A stretch of DNA of 64,000 nt from Marinobacterium lacunae. GTDB taxonomy: Bacteria > Pseudomonadota > Gammaproteobacteria > Pseudomonadales > Balneatricaceae. The stretch's first letter is position 1. Each line of letters starts with the position of its first letter. The stretch covers positions 276,141 through 340,140 of the forward strand of contig NZ_JMQN01000011.1 of NCBI RefSeq assembly GCF_000705555.1. The letters run 5' to 3'. The notes under the pieces were generated by a model, which was given only the letters and a program-made list of their open reading frames with translations, was not told where the DNA came from and ran no database searches. A program made the translations under genes and the position numbers. Shown here one piece after another: positions 38,489 to 47,735 of this stretch.

Positions 38489-38854
38489 ATGGATTGTCTG
38501 TTCTGCAAAATTGTCGATGGTGAGATACCGGCGGATATCCTGTATCAGGATGACCGTGTGACGGTGTTTCGCGATATCAACCCCCAGGCGCCCTTTCACG
38601 CGCTGGTGATTCCCAAGCGTCATATTCCGACCATCAACGATATAGCCGATGAAGACTGCGAACTGGTCGGCTATATGCTCAAGGTCGCGGGCGATATCGC
38701 CAAGGAGCAGGGCTTCTCGGAAACCGGCTACCGTACGGTGTTCAACTGCAATACCCACGGCGGCCAAACCGTCTACCATATTCATCTGCACCTGCTCGGC
38801 GGCAAGCCGATGGGTTGGCCACCCTATCAGGACACGCTCAAGACCCCTGTCTGA
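38489..38854 (+). CDS. hinT: HIT family nucleoside-phosphoramidate hydrolase HinT
   Basis: A 121-residue histidine-triad protein. The N-terminus MDCLFCKIVDGEIPADILY and the triad segment HIHLHLLGGKPMGWPP are characteristic of HinT (E. coli 119 residues). It hydrolyses purine nucleoside phosphoramidates and AMP-lysine. A gene-specific promoter lies just upstream and a hairpin terminator just downstream, so it is probably monocistronic. Confidence 0.94.
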   Translation: MDCLFCKIVDGEIPADILYQDDRVTVFRDINPQAPFHALVIPKRHIPTINDIADEDCELVGYMLKVAGDIAKEQGFSETGYRTVFNCNTHGGQTVYHIHLHLLGGKPMGWPPYQDTLKTPV

Positions 38855-38865
38855 GCCTGCCTCTC

Positions 38866-38895
38866 CTCCCCCGCTACCGGCGGGGGAGTCTGTTT
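38866..38895 (+). terminator. Probable terminator after hinT
   Basis: CTCCCCCGC-TACCG-GCGGGGGAG is a perfect nine-base stem followed by TCTGTTT, 12 bases after the hinT stop. The U-run is short, so termination may be partial. Confidence 0.65.
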
Positions 38896-38922
38896 AAAAC
38901 ACCCTTTGCTGCAATGCATCAT

Positions 38923-38966
38923 TATTCAGTAATATCGACAGCATATGGTCCATTAATCACTGAATA
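38923..38966. promoter_or_regulatory. Inverted repeat in the pta leader
   Basis: TATTCAGT (38923-38930) and ACTGAATA (38959-38966) are perfect eight-base inverted arms 28 bases apart, ending 13 bases before the ATG of the phosphotransacylase gene and next to its ribosome site GAGGGAG. They could be paired operator half sites or fold into a leader hairpin. No known regulator is assigned. Confidence 0.4.
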
Positions 38967-38979
38967 GAGGGAGCAAAGG

Positions 38980-39927
38980 ATGGCGATCATCGAAACCGGT
39001 ACTCCACCGGCTCATGACCAGCTTGAGTTCTTTATCGAGCAAGCGCGTCGCGCCCGTCCCATTCGCACGGCCGTCGTCCACCCGGTGGACCACAACAGCC
39101 TCAAAGGCGCCATTGAAGCGGCCGAACAGGGTCTGATCGAGCCGTTGTTGGTGGGCCCAGCACACAAGATTCAGGCGGCGGCAGAAGAGGAAGGCATCGA
39201 CCTCTCGCCTTATAAAATCATTGCCACCGAGCACAGCCACATGGCGGCCGAGCGCGCCTGTGAGCTGGTACGCATGTCCGAAGCCGAAGCACTGATGAAA
39301 GGCAGCCTTGGCACGTCGGAGCTGCTCGGCGCAGTCGTACACAAGACCCGGGGGATCCGCACGGAGCGCCGCCTGAGCCATGTGTTCGTGTTTGATGTAC
39401 CGAACTATCACAAACCACTGGTCATTACGGATGCCGCGATCAATGTCGAGCCCGATCTGATGATCAAGCGCGATATAGTCCAGAATGCCATCGAGTTCTG
39501 CCTTTCTCTCGGCATCACCGAGCCCAAGGTCGCCGTGCTGGCTGCCGTGGAGAAAGTGAAGCCGAACATGCAAAGCACGCTCGATGCCGCGGCCCTGTGC
39601 AAAATGGCGGACCGCCGCCAGATTACCGGCGGGATCATCGACGGTCCGCTGGCGTTCGATAACGCCATCTCACGTCAGGCAGCAATCGACAAGCATATCG
39701 ACTCGCCGGTTTCCGGCGAGGCCGATATTCTGCTAGCACCCGATCTCGAATCCGCCAACATGATTGCCAAACAGCTGATCTACCTGGCGAACGCGAAGTC
39801 CGCCGGCATCGCCGTCGGTGCCCGGGTTCCGATCATCCTGACCAGCCGGGCAGAGGGGCCTCTGGGACGACTGGCCTCCTGTGCACTGGCCTCACATATG
39901 GTACTGCACGCCTCAAAGGAGATCTGA
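38980..39927 (+). CDS. Phosphate acetyl/butyryltransferase
   Basis: A 315-residue member of the PTA/PTB family, which moves acyl groups between CoA and phosphate. Family features include the N-terminal DHNSLKGAIEAAEQG, ALMKGSLGT in the middle and the C-terminal ADILLAPDLESANMIAKQL. It lacks the extra domains of long Pta proteins and the MaoC domain of the fused enoyl-CoA hydratase forms. Three bases separate it from the acetate kinase gene, so it makes the acyl phosphate that the kinase uses. Acetyl or longer acyl specificity cannot be decided. Confidence 0.87.
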   Translation: MAIIETGTPPAHDQLEFFIEQARRARPIRTAVVHPVDHNSLKGAIEAAEQGLIEPLLVGPAHKIQAAAEEEGIDLSPYKIIATEHSHMAAERACELVRMSEAEALMKGSLGTSELLGAVVHKTRGIRTERRLSHVFVFDVPNYHKPLVITDAAINVEPDLMIKRDIVQNAIEFCLSLGITEPKVAVLAAVEKVKPNMQSTLDAAALCKMADRRQITGGIIDGPLAFDNAISRQAAIDKHIDSPVSGEADILLAPDLESANMIAKQLIYLANAKSAGIAVGARVPIILTSRAEGPLGRLASCALASHMVLHASKEI

Positions 39928-39930
39928 GCA

Positions 39931-41115
39931 ATGGATACCATTCTGACGGTAAATGGCGGTTCATCCAGCCTGAAATGCGGTCTCTATACGCTCAGAGACG
40001 AGGGCTTGCATTGCCTGTACCACTTAAAGCTCGGCAATCTGCTTGGCGAAACGGCTCGCTTTGACATCATGGATGAGCGGGATGCACCACTTGAACACCT
40101 GGATCTGGACTTCAGCGCAATCGACCCTGAGCTACGCCATCAGGCCGCCCTCAAGCATGTATTAAGCTGGCTTCAGGAGCACCTGAGCGAGGTCAATCTG
40201 GTGGCGACAGGGCATCGCATCGTACACGGCGGCGACCGTTTTTCCGCTCCGATTCTGATCGGTGAGACCGAGCTTGAGCAACTGAAACGGTATATCCCGC
40301 TGGCGCCACTGCATCAACCGTATAACCTCAAGCTGCTGGAAGCGTGCGGCGATCTTGCACCCGACATACCTCGGGTGGGCTGCTTCGATACCATGTTTCA
40401 CAGTCGCCAGCCCCGACTCGAGCGCCTGTACGCGATACCGCGAGAACTTTCCGACGCGGGCGTACACAAGTACGGCTTTCACGGTCTTTCCTATGACTAT
40501 ATCCAGCATCAGCTGGCTGCCATAGGCTGTGGTCAGCTAAAAACCGTGGTTTGCCATCTCGGAGCAGGCGCTAGCATGTGCGCAATAAAAGATGGCCACT
40601 CGATCGCAAGCTCCATGGGCTTTACCGCGGTTGACGGCCTGCCTATGGGTAGCCGGTGCGGCAATCTTGATCCGGGTGTACTGCTGTATTTGATGCATGA
40701 GCACCAGATGGGACTGGAACAGATTGAAGACCTGATCTACAAGCAGAGCGGCTGGTTGGGCGTGTCCGGTATCAGTTCCGACATGATCACCCTGCATCAA
40801 TCCGAATCGCCTGCAGCGCAGGAGGCGATCGACCTGTTCTGCTATCGTGCCGCGCTGGAGCTTGGGCGACTGAGCGCCGCACTTGAGGGGCTCGAACAGC
40901 TGGTGTTCACCGGTGGCGTGGGCGAAAACGATGCCGACGTGCGTGCCCGCATACTGTCACGCAGCCGCTGGCTGGGTATCGAGTTCGACGCCAACGCCAA
41001 CGAACGCCATGACCGGCGCATCGATACCGACGGTTCGGCGGTGAGTGTGCGTGTCATTCCGACAAATGAAGAAGCGATGATCGCTCAGCGTGTCGCCGAG
41101 CTGCTGGCGGGCTAG
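39931..41115 (+). CDS. ackA: Acetate kinase (AckA family)
   Basis: A 394-residue ASKHA-fold kinase. The N-terminal NGGSSSLKCGLY, GHRIVHGGDRF, the KYGFHGLSYDYI segment, the CHLGAGASMCAI loop and TGGVGENDADVR are all acetate kinase signatures. It makes ATP from acyl phosphate, or the reverse, with the phosphotransacylase before it. Length agrees with E. coli AckA (400). Its stop codon shares bases with the stop of a convergent small gene (CTAG). Confidence 0.93.
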   Translation: MDTILTVNGGSSSLKCGLYTLRDEGLHCLYHLKLGNLLGETARFDIMDERDAPLEHLDLDFSAIDPELRHQAALKHVLSWLQEHLSEVNLVATGHRIVHGGDRFSAPILIGETELEQLKRYIPLAPLHQPYNLKLLEACGDLAPDIPRVGCFDTMFHSRQPRLERLYAIPRELSDAGVHKYGFHGLSYDYIQHQLAAIGCGQLKTVVCHLGAGASMCAIKDGHSIASSMGFTAVDGLPMGSRCGNLDPGVLLYLMHEHQMGLEQIEDLIYKQSGWLGVSGISSDMITLHQSESPAAQEAIDLFCYRAALELGRLSAALEGLEQLVFTGGVGENDADVRARILSRSRWLGIEFDANANERHDRRIDTDGSAVSVRVIPTNEEAMIAQRVAELLAG

Positions 41116-41330
41116 TCATCCCCGCCCGGCATGACCACCTGACCATGTACGTTGAAACTCCATTCGTCGCCCCCTTCGGTGGGCGACGTTGCAAAGGCGC
41201 CGCAGTGACGGCAGCGGTAGAGCTGGCGACCGCTTAGATCAAGCATGGGGCGCAATCCGCTGTGTGCGGGCAAAGGTTTCCGCCTGTCGCTAAGAGCGCG
41301 GCATTGATCACAAAGAAAACGAGCGGGCAT
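41112..41330 (-). CDS. Small zinc-ribbon protein, function unknown
   Basis: The start chosen is the ATG at 41330, nine bases after AGGA. The 72-residue product has two Cys pairs, CDQC (7-10) and CRHC (40-43), separated by 29 residues, a typical treble-clef or zinc-ribbon spacing, and an acidic C-terminus. I do not recognise the family. It converges on ackA: the two stop codons overlap in the palindrome CTAG at 41112-41115. The Cys spacing and ribosome site make it a likely real gene. Confidence 0.6.
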   Translation of the reverse strand: MPARFLCDQCRALSDRRKPLPAHSGLRPMLDLSGRQLYRCRHCGAFATSPTEGGDEWSFNVHGQVVMPGGDD

Positions 41331-41365
41331 GTTCTGACATCCTGTCGATTGATATACGTTCCTGA

Positions 41366-42118
41366 CTACGTTGCTACCCGTCGACGGCGCACAATTTCGA
41401 ACAGGCACACCCCCGTCGCAACCGATACATTGAGACTGCTGACCTCGCCGGCCATTGGAATACGGATCAGCTGATCGCAATGCTCCCGGGTCAAACGCCG
41501 CATCCCCTTTCCCTCGGCTCCCATCACCAACGCGACGGGACCACTAAGATCCGCGTCGTACAGTTCAACATCGGTCTCGCCCGCGGTCCCGGTGATCCAA
41601 ATTCCGTACTGCTGCAACAGCTGTAGTGTTCGGGCCAGATTGGTAACCTGAATATAGGGCACCGCTTCTGCCGCGCCACAAGCAACCTTGATCGCCGTCG
41701 CATTCAGCGGTGCGGATTTGTCGCGGGGCGCGATGACGGCCTGAACGCCCGCCGCATCGGCACTACGAAGACACGCACCCAGATTATGCGGATCGGTCAC
41801 GCCATCGAGTACCAGCAGCAGAGCCGGTTGATCCTGCCCTTCCAACCCCTCCAACAGCCGCTCAAGATCCTGCTCGTTACCAGCCTGGAGCGCAGCAGTC
41901 TCCGCGACTACACCCTGATGCACCCCCTGAGAGAGTTCATCGAGCTTGGCACGTGGCACCAGCTTGATCGGAATACCCGCGCTCTCGGCGTCTGTCACCA
42001 GCGCCTGCAAGCGCTTATCGAGTCGTCCCTGAAGCAGGAGCAGACGACGCACGCGCCCCGGATCACGCTTGAGCAACGTGCTGACGGCGTGGATGCCGAA
42101 GGTGATATCCGCTTTCAT
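41366..42118 (-). CDS. rlmB: 23S rRNA (guanosine-2'-O-)-methyltransferase RlmB
   Basis: The start chosen is the ATG at 42118 (MKADITFGIHAV), giving 250 residues (E. coli 243). It has an N-terminal RNA-binding domain and a C-terminal SPOUT knot with VLDGVTDPHNLGACLRSA, VMGAEGKGMRRLTRE and IPMAGEVSSLNVSVATG. RlmB methylates G2251 in the peptidyl-transferase centre. In many relatives rnr lies just upstream; here a divergent protein of unknown function is found instead. Confidence 0.95.
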   Translation of the reverse strand: MKADITFGIHAVSTLLKRDPGRVRRLLLLQGRLDKRLQALVTDAESAGIPIKLVPRAKLDELSQGVHQGVVAETAALQAGNEQDLERLLEGLEGQDQPALLLVLDGVTDPHNLGACLRSADAAGVQAVIAPRDKSAPLNATAIKVACGAAEAVPYIQVTNLARTLQLLQQYGIWITGTAGETDVELYDADLSGPVALVMGAEGKGMRRLTREHCDQLIRIPMAGEVSSLNVSVATGVCLFEIVRRRRVAT

Positions 42119-42241
42119 GACAACTCCGTGACGAATCGGTGACTGGGTTAGAAGGCGCACATTATCCCCAAATCGGCACAGGAATCCCAGACGAGGGCCG
42201 TTTTTATCCGCTTCGGCCGTTATGATCTGATAAAACCTACG

Positions 42242-42270
42242 ATGTTGTTCCTGTATCAGGAAAACAACAT
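42242..42270. promoter_or_regulatory. Long imperfect inverted repeat between rlmB and its divergent neighbour
   Basis: ATGTTGTTCCTG and CAGG-AA-AACAACAT pair over 12 bases with a two-base bulge and a three-base loop. It lies about 55 bases before the start at 42325 and about 125 before the rlmB start. It could be an operator or a leader hairpin; no U-run follows. Confidence 0.35.
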
Positions 42271-42324
42271 AATCGATAAGGCCACTACCCCGCTCCCACG
42301 CTTTTGCCGATAAGGAACAGGCCC

Positions 42325-42915
42325 ATGCGCAGAGTATTGTTTATCGCCGTCATAGCATTGATCGCGACGCTCTACCTGCAAAAATCGGAACAGACCCAAC
42401 CCGATGGCGTGCTGGTCCCGTCATCACCGATTCAGGCGCAGATCTCCCCTTCGTCATTCCAGTTTGAAGGCTATCGGATCGAGCGTCTGGCGGGGTTCCA
42501 GCTGGAAGCCCGCGTACTCGGACAAGAGCGCTACAGTCTGGACCGGGAATCCGATCTGGCCCGGTATGATCTGGCACTTGGCTGGGGCCCCATGTCGGAT
42601 AACCGGGTGCTTGAACAGATCGAAATCTCCCAGTCTGGCCGCTGGTACCACTGGAAGACGCAACAATTGCCGATTCCCCGACGCGATATCGAGCGCTCCA
42701 GTGCCAATATGCACATGATTGCGGCAAATGACTGGATCGAAGAGCAGATCGCCGATGCAGTTCCCGGGTCATTGATACGGCTCGAAGGATTTCTGGTCCG
42801 CGCTGTTGGCAACGATGGCTGGCGCTGGCAGAGCTCACTTACACGTGACGACACAGGTCAAGGAGCCTGTGAACTGATCTTTGTCGAGTCGTTTGAGATT
42901 CTGGATAGGACGTAA
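42325..42915 (+). CDS. Conserved membrane-anchored protein of unknown function
   Basis: The start chosen is the ATG at 42325 with AGGAACAG upstream; the frame extends 21 bases further to a TTG. The 196-residue protein has an N-terminal signal anchor (about 3-18) and one periplasmic domain with the pattern LALGWGPMSDNRVL, ISQSGRWYHWK, SSANMHMIAA and DGWRWQSSLTRDDTGQGACE. I recall this pattern from conserved gammaproteobacterial proteins of unknown function. It ends just before the terminator shared with adk. No catalytic motif is clear. Confidence 0.7.
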   Translation: MRRVLFIAVIALIATLYLQKSEQTQPDGVLVPSSPIQAQISPSSFQFEGYRIERLAGFQLEARVLGQERYSLDRESDLARYDLALGWGPMSDNRVLEQIEISQSGRWYHWKTQQLPIPRRDIERSSANMHMIAANDWIEEQIADAVPGSLIRLEGFLVRAVGNDGWRWQSSLTRDDTGQGACELIFVESFEILDRT

Positions 42916-42918
42916 ACG

Positions 42919-42945
42919 AAAACGGGCTGCATCAGCAGCCCGTTT
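42919..42945. terminator. Bidirectional terminator between convergent genes
   Basis: AAACGGGCTGC-ATCA-GCAGCCCGTTT is a perfect 11-base stem flanked by A's on the left and T's on the right. It lies between the stop of the gene at 42325-42915 and the convergent adk stop, so it can serve both. Confidence 0.8.
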
Positions 42946-42963
42946 CAGTTGATGGCATCCAGC

Positions 42964-43638
<675 letters not shown>

Positions 43639-43665
43639 TTACATTAAGCCAGCAAACCGGAGTAC

Positions 43666-43683
43666 CCGACGTTAGACCGTCGG
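43666..43683. repeat. Inverted repeat in the ppc-adk gap
   Basis: CCGACG and CGTCGG form a perfect six-base inverted repeat around TTAGAC, 50 bases before the adk start. The gap has no gene. It could be a leader hairpin or part of a ppc terminator, but no U-run follows. Confidence 0.3.
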
Positions 43684-43854
43684 ATACTGAAATTTGTTAT
43701 GGGCTCCGCCTTATGAGGCACAAACCTTAGCCCGTCTTCACACCGGGCCTCAATTCGACATTAGCACTAACAGACACCATGCCTTTGGCGGGCCGAAACG
43801 ACCAGAGTACGCCATCACGCCCTAAGAGTTCAACCGATACAGACCTCAGCAGTT

Positions 43855-46464
43855 TTAGCCGGTGTTGCGCATCCCGGCGGAGATACCGGCCATGGTGACC
43901 ATTAAGGCCTGCTCCAGACGCTGATCCGGCTGGTTGCGGTCTCTGTATAACAACTCCGCCTGCAGAAAATGCAGCGGATCGATATAGGGGTTGCGTACAT
44001 CGATCGACTGACGGATGACTGGGTTATGGTCCAGAAGATGGGTCACACTCTTGATACGTTTGACATGCTCGACGGCGGTCAACAGCCGAGACCTGAGCGC
44101 CGAGCCCAGCGTTGTCAGCTCTGGCGATACAAGGCGTTGCTCATAGTATGCCGCGATATTGATATCGCTCTTGGCCAGCACCATCTCCAGCATGTCGATG
44201 TAGCTGCGGAAGAAGGGCCAGTGGCTATACATATGCTGAAGACGTGGCAACTCTCCCTCCTTGATGGCCTGCCCGAGAGCCGCATCGGAGCCCAACCAGG
44301 CCGGCAGCATCAGACGTATCTGCGTCCAGGCAAAAATCCAGGGAATGGCGCGTAATGACTCAACGCCCCCGTCGGCGCGACGCTTCGCCGGACGTGAGCC
44401 CAAGGGGAGTTTCGCCAGCTCCTGTTCCGGCGTGGCCGAACGGAAATAGGGCACGAATTGCGGGTCGTCACGGACAATCGCACGATAGGAGGCTAGCCCC
44501 GATGCGGCCAGTGCGTCCATATTTTCACGCCAGGCGTCGTCCGGGGCGGGCGCCGGCGCTAGCGTGGCCTGCAGGACAGCACCGGTATAGAGTTCCAAGT
44601 TTCGAATAGCCAGTTCGGGCACACCGAACTTGAACCGGATCATTTCGCCCTGCTCAGTGACGCGCAGGCTACCGGCCACAGAACCCGGCGGTTGCGCCAG
44701 TATCGCCGTGTGGCTCGGACCGCCACCGCGCCCCACTGTACCGCCACGGCCATGGAAGAGTGTCAGCTTGATATTGTGTTGAGCACAGAGACGCGTCAGT
44801 GCCTCCTGAGCTCGGTATTGCCCCCAGGCCGCGGCCAGCTGACCGGCATCCTTGGACGAATCCGAGTAGCCGATCATCACCTCCTGGTGCCCTTGTGCGT
44901 AACTGCGATACCAGTCGATTTCGAACAGCGCCTCGATGCAGGCTCTGGCGTTATCGAGATCATCCAGCGTTTCAAACAAAGGCACCACTCGCAGATTATG
45001 CCGAATCCCCTGTTCTCGCAGCAGCAGGATGACCGACAGCACATCAGAGGGTTGGCTGGCCATGGAGATGACATAGGAGCCCAACGCTTTGGGGTCAGCC
45101 TCGGCAACAACCCGACAGGTGTCGAGCACCTCCTGCACCTCAGCGGTCGGCTGCCAATGCCGGGGTAACAACGGGCGGCGCGAAGCCAGTTCTCTAAGCA
45201 AAAATGCCTGTTTGTCAGCTTCGCTCCACTGGCTGTATCGTCCCAACCCGTAGAAGCCCGTCAACTCATCAAGCACCGCCGCATGACGATCGGCGTTCTG
45301 ACGGATATCCAGCCGCACCATGGTCAGTCCGAAGCATGCCACACGGCGAATCAAGTCCTCGAGCTTTCCAGCGGCGATACTGGCCATGCCGCTCTCGATG
45401 AGCGAGCGGTGGCACAGTTGGAGCGGCGCCAACAGCTGTTCCGGGGTATTGATCGGCAGCTCTGCTTCAGGTTGGAAACCGTCCAGTTGCGACTCTATGC
45501 CCTCGCGGCTGATCAGCAGGTCATGCTTTAGCGAGCCCAGCAAGGTGCGGTAGGGTTCATCAACCTCACCCACCAGCGCCTTCATCTCCGCAGTTGCCCG
45601 AAACATCGACAGCTCACCGCGGAGCTCATCCACCGAACGTATATAGAGATCCAGAGCTTCCCAGCGCGCCAGCAACAGAACTTCCTTTGTTACCTCGGCC
45701 GTTACGTTGGGATTGCCATCTCTGTCGCCCCCCATCCACGACGAAAAGCGTACCGGACAACAATCCAGCGGCAGCCCCTGGCCCAGTGACGCCCTCAACT
45801 CGTTATCGAGCCGCCTTAGGAAACGCGGGACAGCCGACCAGAGCGAGTTCTCCAAAACCGCAAATCCCCACTTGGCCTCGTCGACCGGTGTCGGGCGCTG
45901 TTTTCGTATCTCATCGGTATGCCAGATCTGGCTGACAAGCTCATCGACCCGGGTCTGGCAGGGGACTTTCCGGTCCAGTTTCTTGAGGCAATCGGTGATG
46001 CCATCGTACTTCTGAATCAGTGTACGACGGTTTACTTCCGTGGGGTGGGCAGTCAGTACGAGATCGATATCCAGCGTTTTGAGGGTCTCGACCAATTGGT
46101 CAGCGCTGAAGCCCTGCTCTCGCAGATGGGTCAACAGGTCCTGAAATTCGTCGGGCGCGTCTTGAGCCGATGCGTTGTCGAGTCGACGGCGAACACGGTG
46201 ATGCTCTTCGGCAATATTGGCAAGATTGAGAAACTGGGTGAAGGCACGGGCTATCGGCAGCACTTCATCTTCGTGCAACTGGCCAATCGCTTCGAGCAGC
46301 TGAAGATGCTCCGGCTCTTCCTCATTTCGTCCGGCCTTGGCCAACTGGCGTATGTACTCTACGCGTTCGAGAAACTCCGGCCCAAGATCGCTGGAGATGG
46401 TTCGGCCCAGGCTTTCTCCAAGCATGCGCACGTCATCGCGCAGGTCTTCGTGCAGATCACTCAT
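43855..46464 (-). CDS. ppc: Phosphoenolpyruvate carboxylase
   Basis: An 869-residue protein (E. coli 883). The catalytic His motif VLTAHPTEVNRRT lies near residue 136 and the second motif MIGYSDSSKDAG near 525; FHGRGGTVGRGGGP and the C-terminal GMRNTG are also present. It carboxylates PEP to oxaloacetate to refill the citric acid cycle. It is a single gene, with adk downstream on the same strand. Confidence 0.98.
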   Translation of the reverse strand: MSDLHEDLRDDVRMLGESLGRTISSDLGPEFLERVEYIRQLAKAGRNEEEPEHLQLLEAIGQLHEDEVLPIARAFTQFLNLANIAEEHHRVRRRLDNASAQDAPDEFQDLLTHLREQGFSADQLVETLKTLDIDLVLTAHPTEVNRRTLIQKYDGITDCLKKLDRKVPCQTRVDELVSQIWHTDEIRKQRPTPVDEAKWGFAVLENSLWSAVPRFLRRLDNELRASLGQGLPLDCCPVRFSSWMGGDRDGNPNVTAEVTKEVLLLARWEALDLYIRSVDELRGELSMFRATAEMKALVGEVDEPYRTLLGSLKHDLLISREGIESQLDGFQPEAELPINTPEQLLAPLQLCHRSLIESGMASIAAGKLEDLIRRVACFGLTMVRLDIRQNADRHAAVLDELTGFYGLGRYSQWSEADKQAFLLRELASRRPLLPRHWQPTAEVQEVLDTCRVVAEADPKALGSYVISMASQPSDVLSVILLLREQGIRHNLRVVPLFETLDDLDNARACIEALFEIDWYRSYAQGHQEVMIGYSDSSKDAGQLAAAWGQYRAQEALTRLCAQHNIKLTLFHGRGGTVGRGGGPSHTAILAQPPGSVAGSLRVTEQGEMIRFKFGVPELAIRNLELYTGAVLQATLAPAPAPDDAWRENMDALAASGLASYRAIVRDDPQFVPYFRSATPEQELAKLPLGSRPAKRRADGGVESLRAIPWIFAWTQIRLMLPAWLGSDAALGQAIKEGELPRLQHMYSHWPFFRSYIDMLEMVLAKSDINIAAYYEQRLVSPELTTLGSALRSRLLTAVEHVKRIKSVTHLLDHNPVIRQSIDVRNPYIDPLHFLQAELLYRDRNQPDQRLEQALMVTMAGISAGMRNTG

Positions 46465-46541
46465 GGATGGCTCCGTTCATCAAGACGCTTTATGCCATCC
46501 TACCGCAAAGCAACGCGCTGCCAACCCCTGCTAAAGTACCG

Positions 46542-46925
46542 TCATTGAGCGTTCAGGATTTCAGACAACCGGTCCAGAGCACGTCGCGCCTCCCATTCGG
46601 TTGAAAACCGTATGGCACGCGTGCGCTGCTGACTGAGGCTAAGCTCGATCCGGTAATTGACCTCTGTCTCCCTTAGCTCTTTCGAGATAATGTTTGCACC
46701 GCGATAGTCATCGAAACCAAAGCGTTCATAGCCATCAGGCCCAACCAGCGCCATCTGTCTCGCTTGGGTATCGATAACCAGTTCGGGTGTGCCGCCCAGA
46801 CTTTGGGAAAGGGTAAAGCCATCGTTTTGAAGTGTGACCTTTTGCTGCTCACTCCTCTGCCAGCTGACATATCCCAACCCCAGAATGACCAGCAGGGCGA
46901 TGACGAAAACCGGACGACGCAACAT
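46542..46925 (-). CDS. Small membrane-anchored protein of unknown function after mazG
   Basis: A 127-residue protein with one N-terminal hydrophobic helix (about 5-20) and a hydrophilic domain. There is no lipobox and no motif I recognise. Its ATG stands 3 bases after the mazG stop, so it is the last gene of a relA-mazG message. It may be a periplasmic domain protein anchored in the inner membrane. Confidence 0.65.
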   Translation of the reverse strand: MLRRPVFVIALLVILGLGYVSWQRSEQQKVTLQNDGFTLSQSLGGTPELVIDTQARQMALVGPDGYERFGFDDYRGANIISKELRETEVNYRIELSLSQQRTRAIRFSTEWEARRALDRLSEILNAQ

Positions 46926-46928
46926 AGG

Positions 46929-47735
46929 CTAAAGCCCTTTGGCCTTGGCTTCGTCCCACCAGTTATCGAGCTCTTCCAGACTGAAACGGCTCCAATCACC
47001 ACCGCGCTGCTCAACCTGCCGCTCAATATAGCGAAAGCGTCGCTCGAACTTGGCATTGGTTGCCCGAATCGCCTGCTCAGGATCAACGCCCAAGTGACGC
47101 GCCAGATTGACCTGTACAAAGAGTAGATCACCCATTTCAGACGCGATCTCCTGCTGTCGACCGGCCAGAATTGCCTCGCGCAATTCGGCGATCTCTTCCT
47201 CGATCTTGTCCAATATGGGTAGGGCTTCTCCCCAGTCAAAGCCGACTTTCGAAGCCCGTTTTTGCAATTTGGCCGCCCGGCTCAGACCTGGCAAGGCGAT
47301 CGGAATTTCATCCAAAACACCGGAGCGCGCCTTGGCGTCACGCTCCTGTTGTTTGATCGACTCCCAACGCTCACCGATCTCGGCAGTTCCGATCTCGTCC
47401 TGCCGACGCTCACCGCGCAAGGTTCCATCAGGAAATACATGGGGGTGGCGGCGCAGGAGTTTGGTCACCAATTGATCAACGATGGCGTGAAAATCGAAAC
47501 GCTGCTCCTCTTCTGCAAGGCGAGCATAGAAGATCACCTGAAACAGCAGATCGCCGAGTTCATCCTGGAGATGGGGCCAATCCTCACGCTCGATGGTATC
47601 CGCGACCTCATACGCTTCCTCCAGCGTATGGGGCACGATCGAAGCAAAGTTCTGCTCCTGATCCCAGGGACAGCCCGATTCGGGGTCCCGAAGTCTCTGC
47701 ATCAGGTAGATCAGATCATCGAGGGAATAGGTCAC
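46929..47735 (-). CDS. mazG: Nucleoside triphosphate pyrophosphohydrolase MazG
   Basis: A 268-residue protein with two MazG domains (about 20-100 and 155-245). The first has the EEAYEVADTIE and ELGDLLFQVIF metal-binding segments, the second EEEIAELREAI and EMGDLLFVQV. MazG hydrolyses NTPs to NMPs and modulates ppGpp levels in E. coli. It starts with GTG, overlapping the relA stop by four bases (GTGA), which couples it to the stringent response gene. Confidence 0.94.
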   Translation of the reverse strand: MTYSLDDLIYLMQRLRDPESGCPWDQEQNFASIVPHTLEEAYEVADTIEREDWPHLQDELGDLLFQVIFYARLAEEEQRFDFHAIVDQLVTKLLRRHPHVFPDGTLRGERRQDEIGTAEIGERWESIKQQERDAKARSGVLDEIPIALPGLSRAAKLQKRASKVGFDWGEALPILDKIEEEIAELREAILAGRQQEIASEMGDLLFVQVNLARHLGVDPEQAIRATNAKFERRFRYIERQVEQRGGDWSRFSLEELDNWWDEAKAKGL

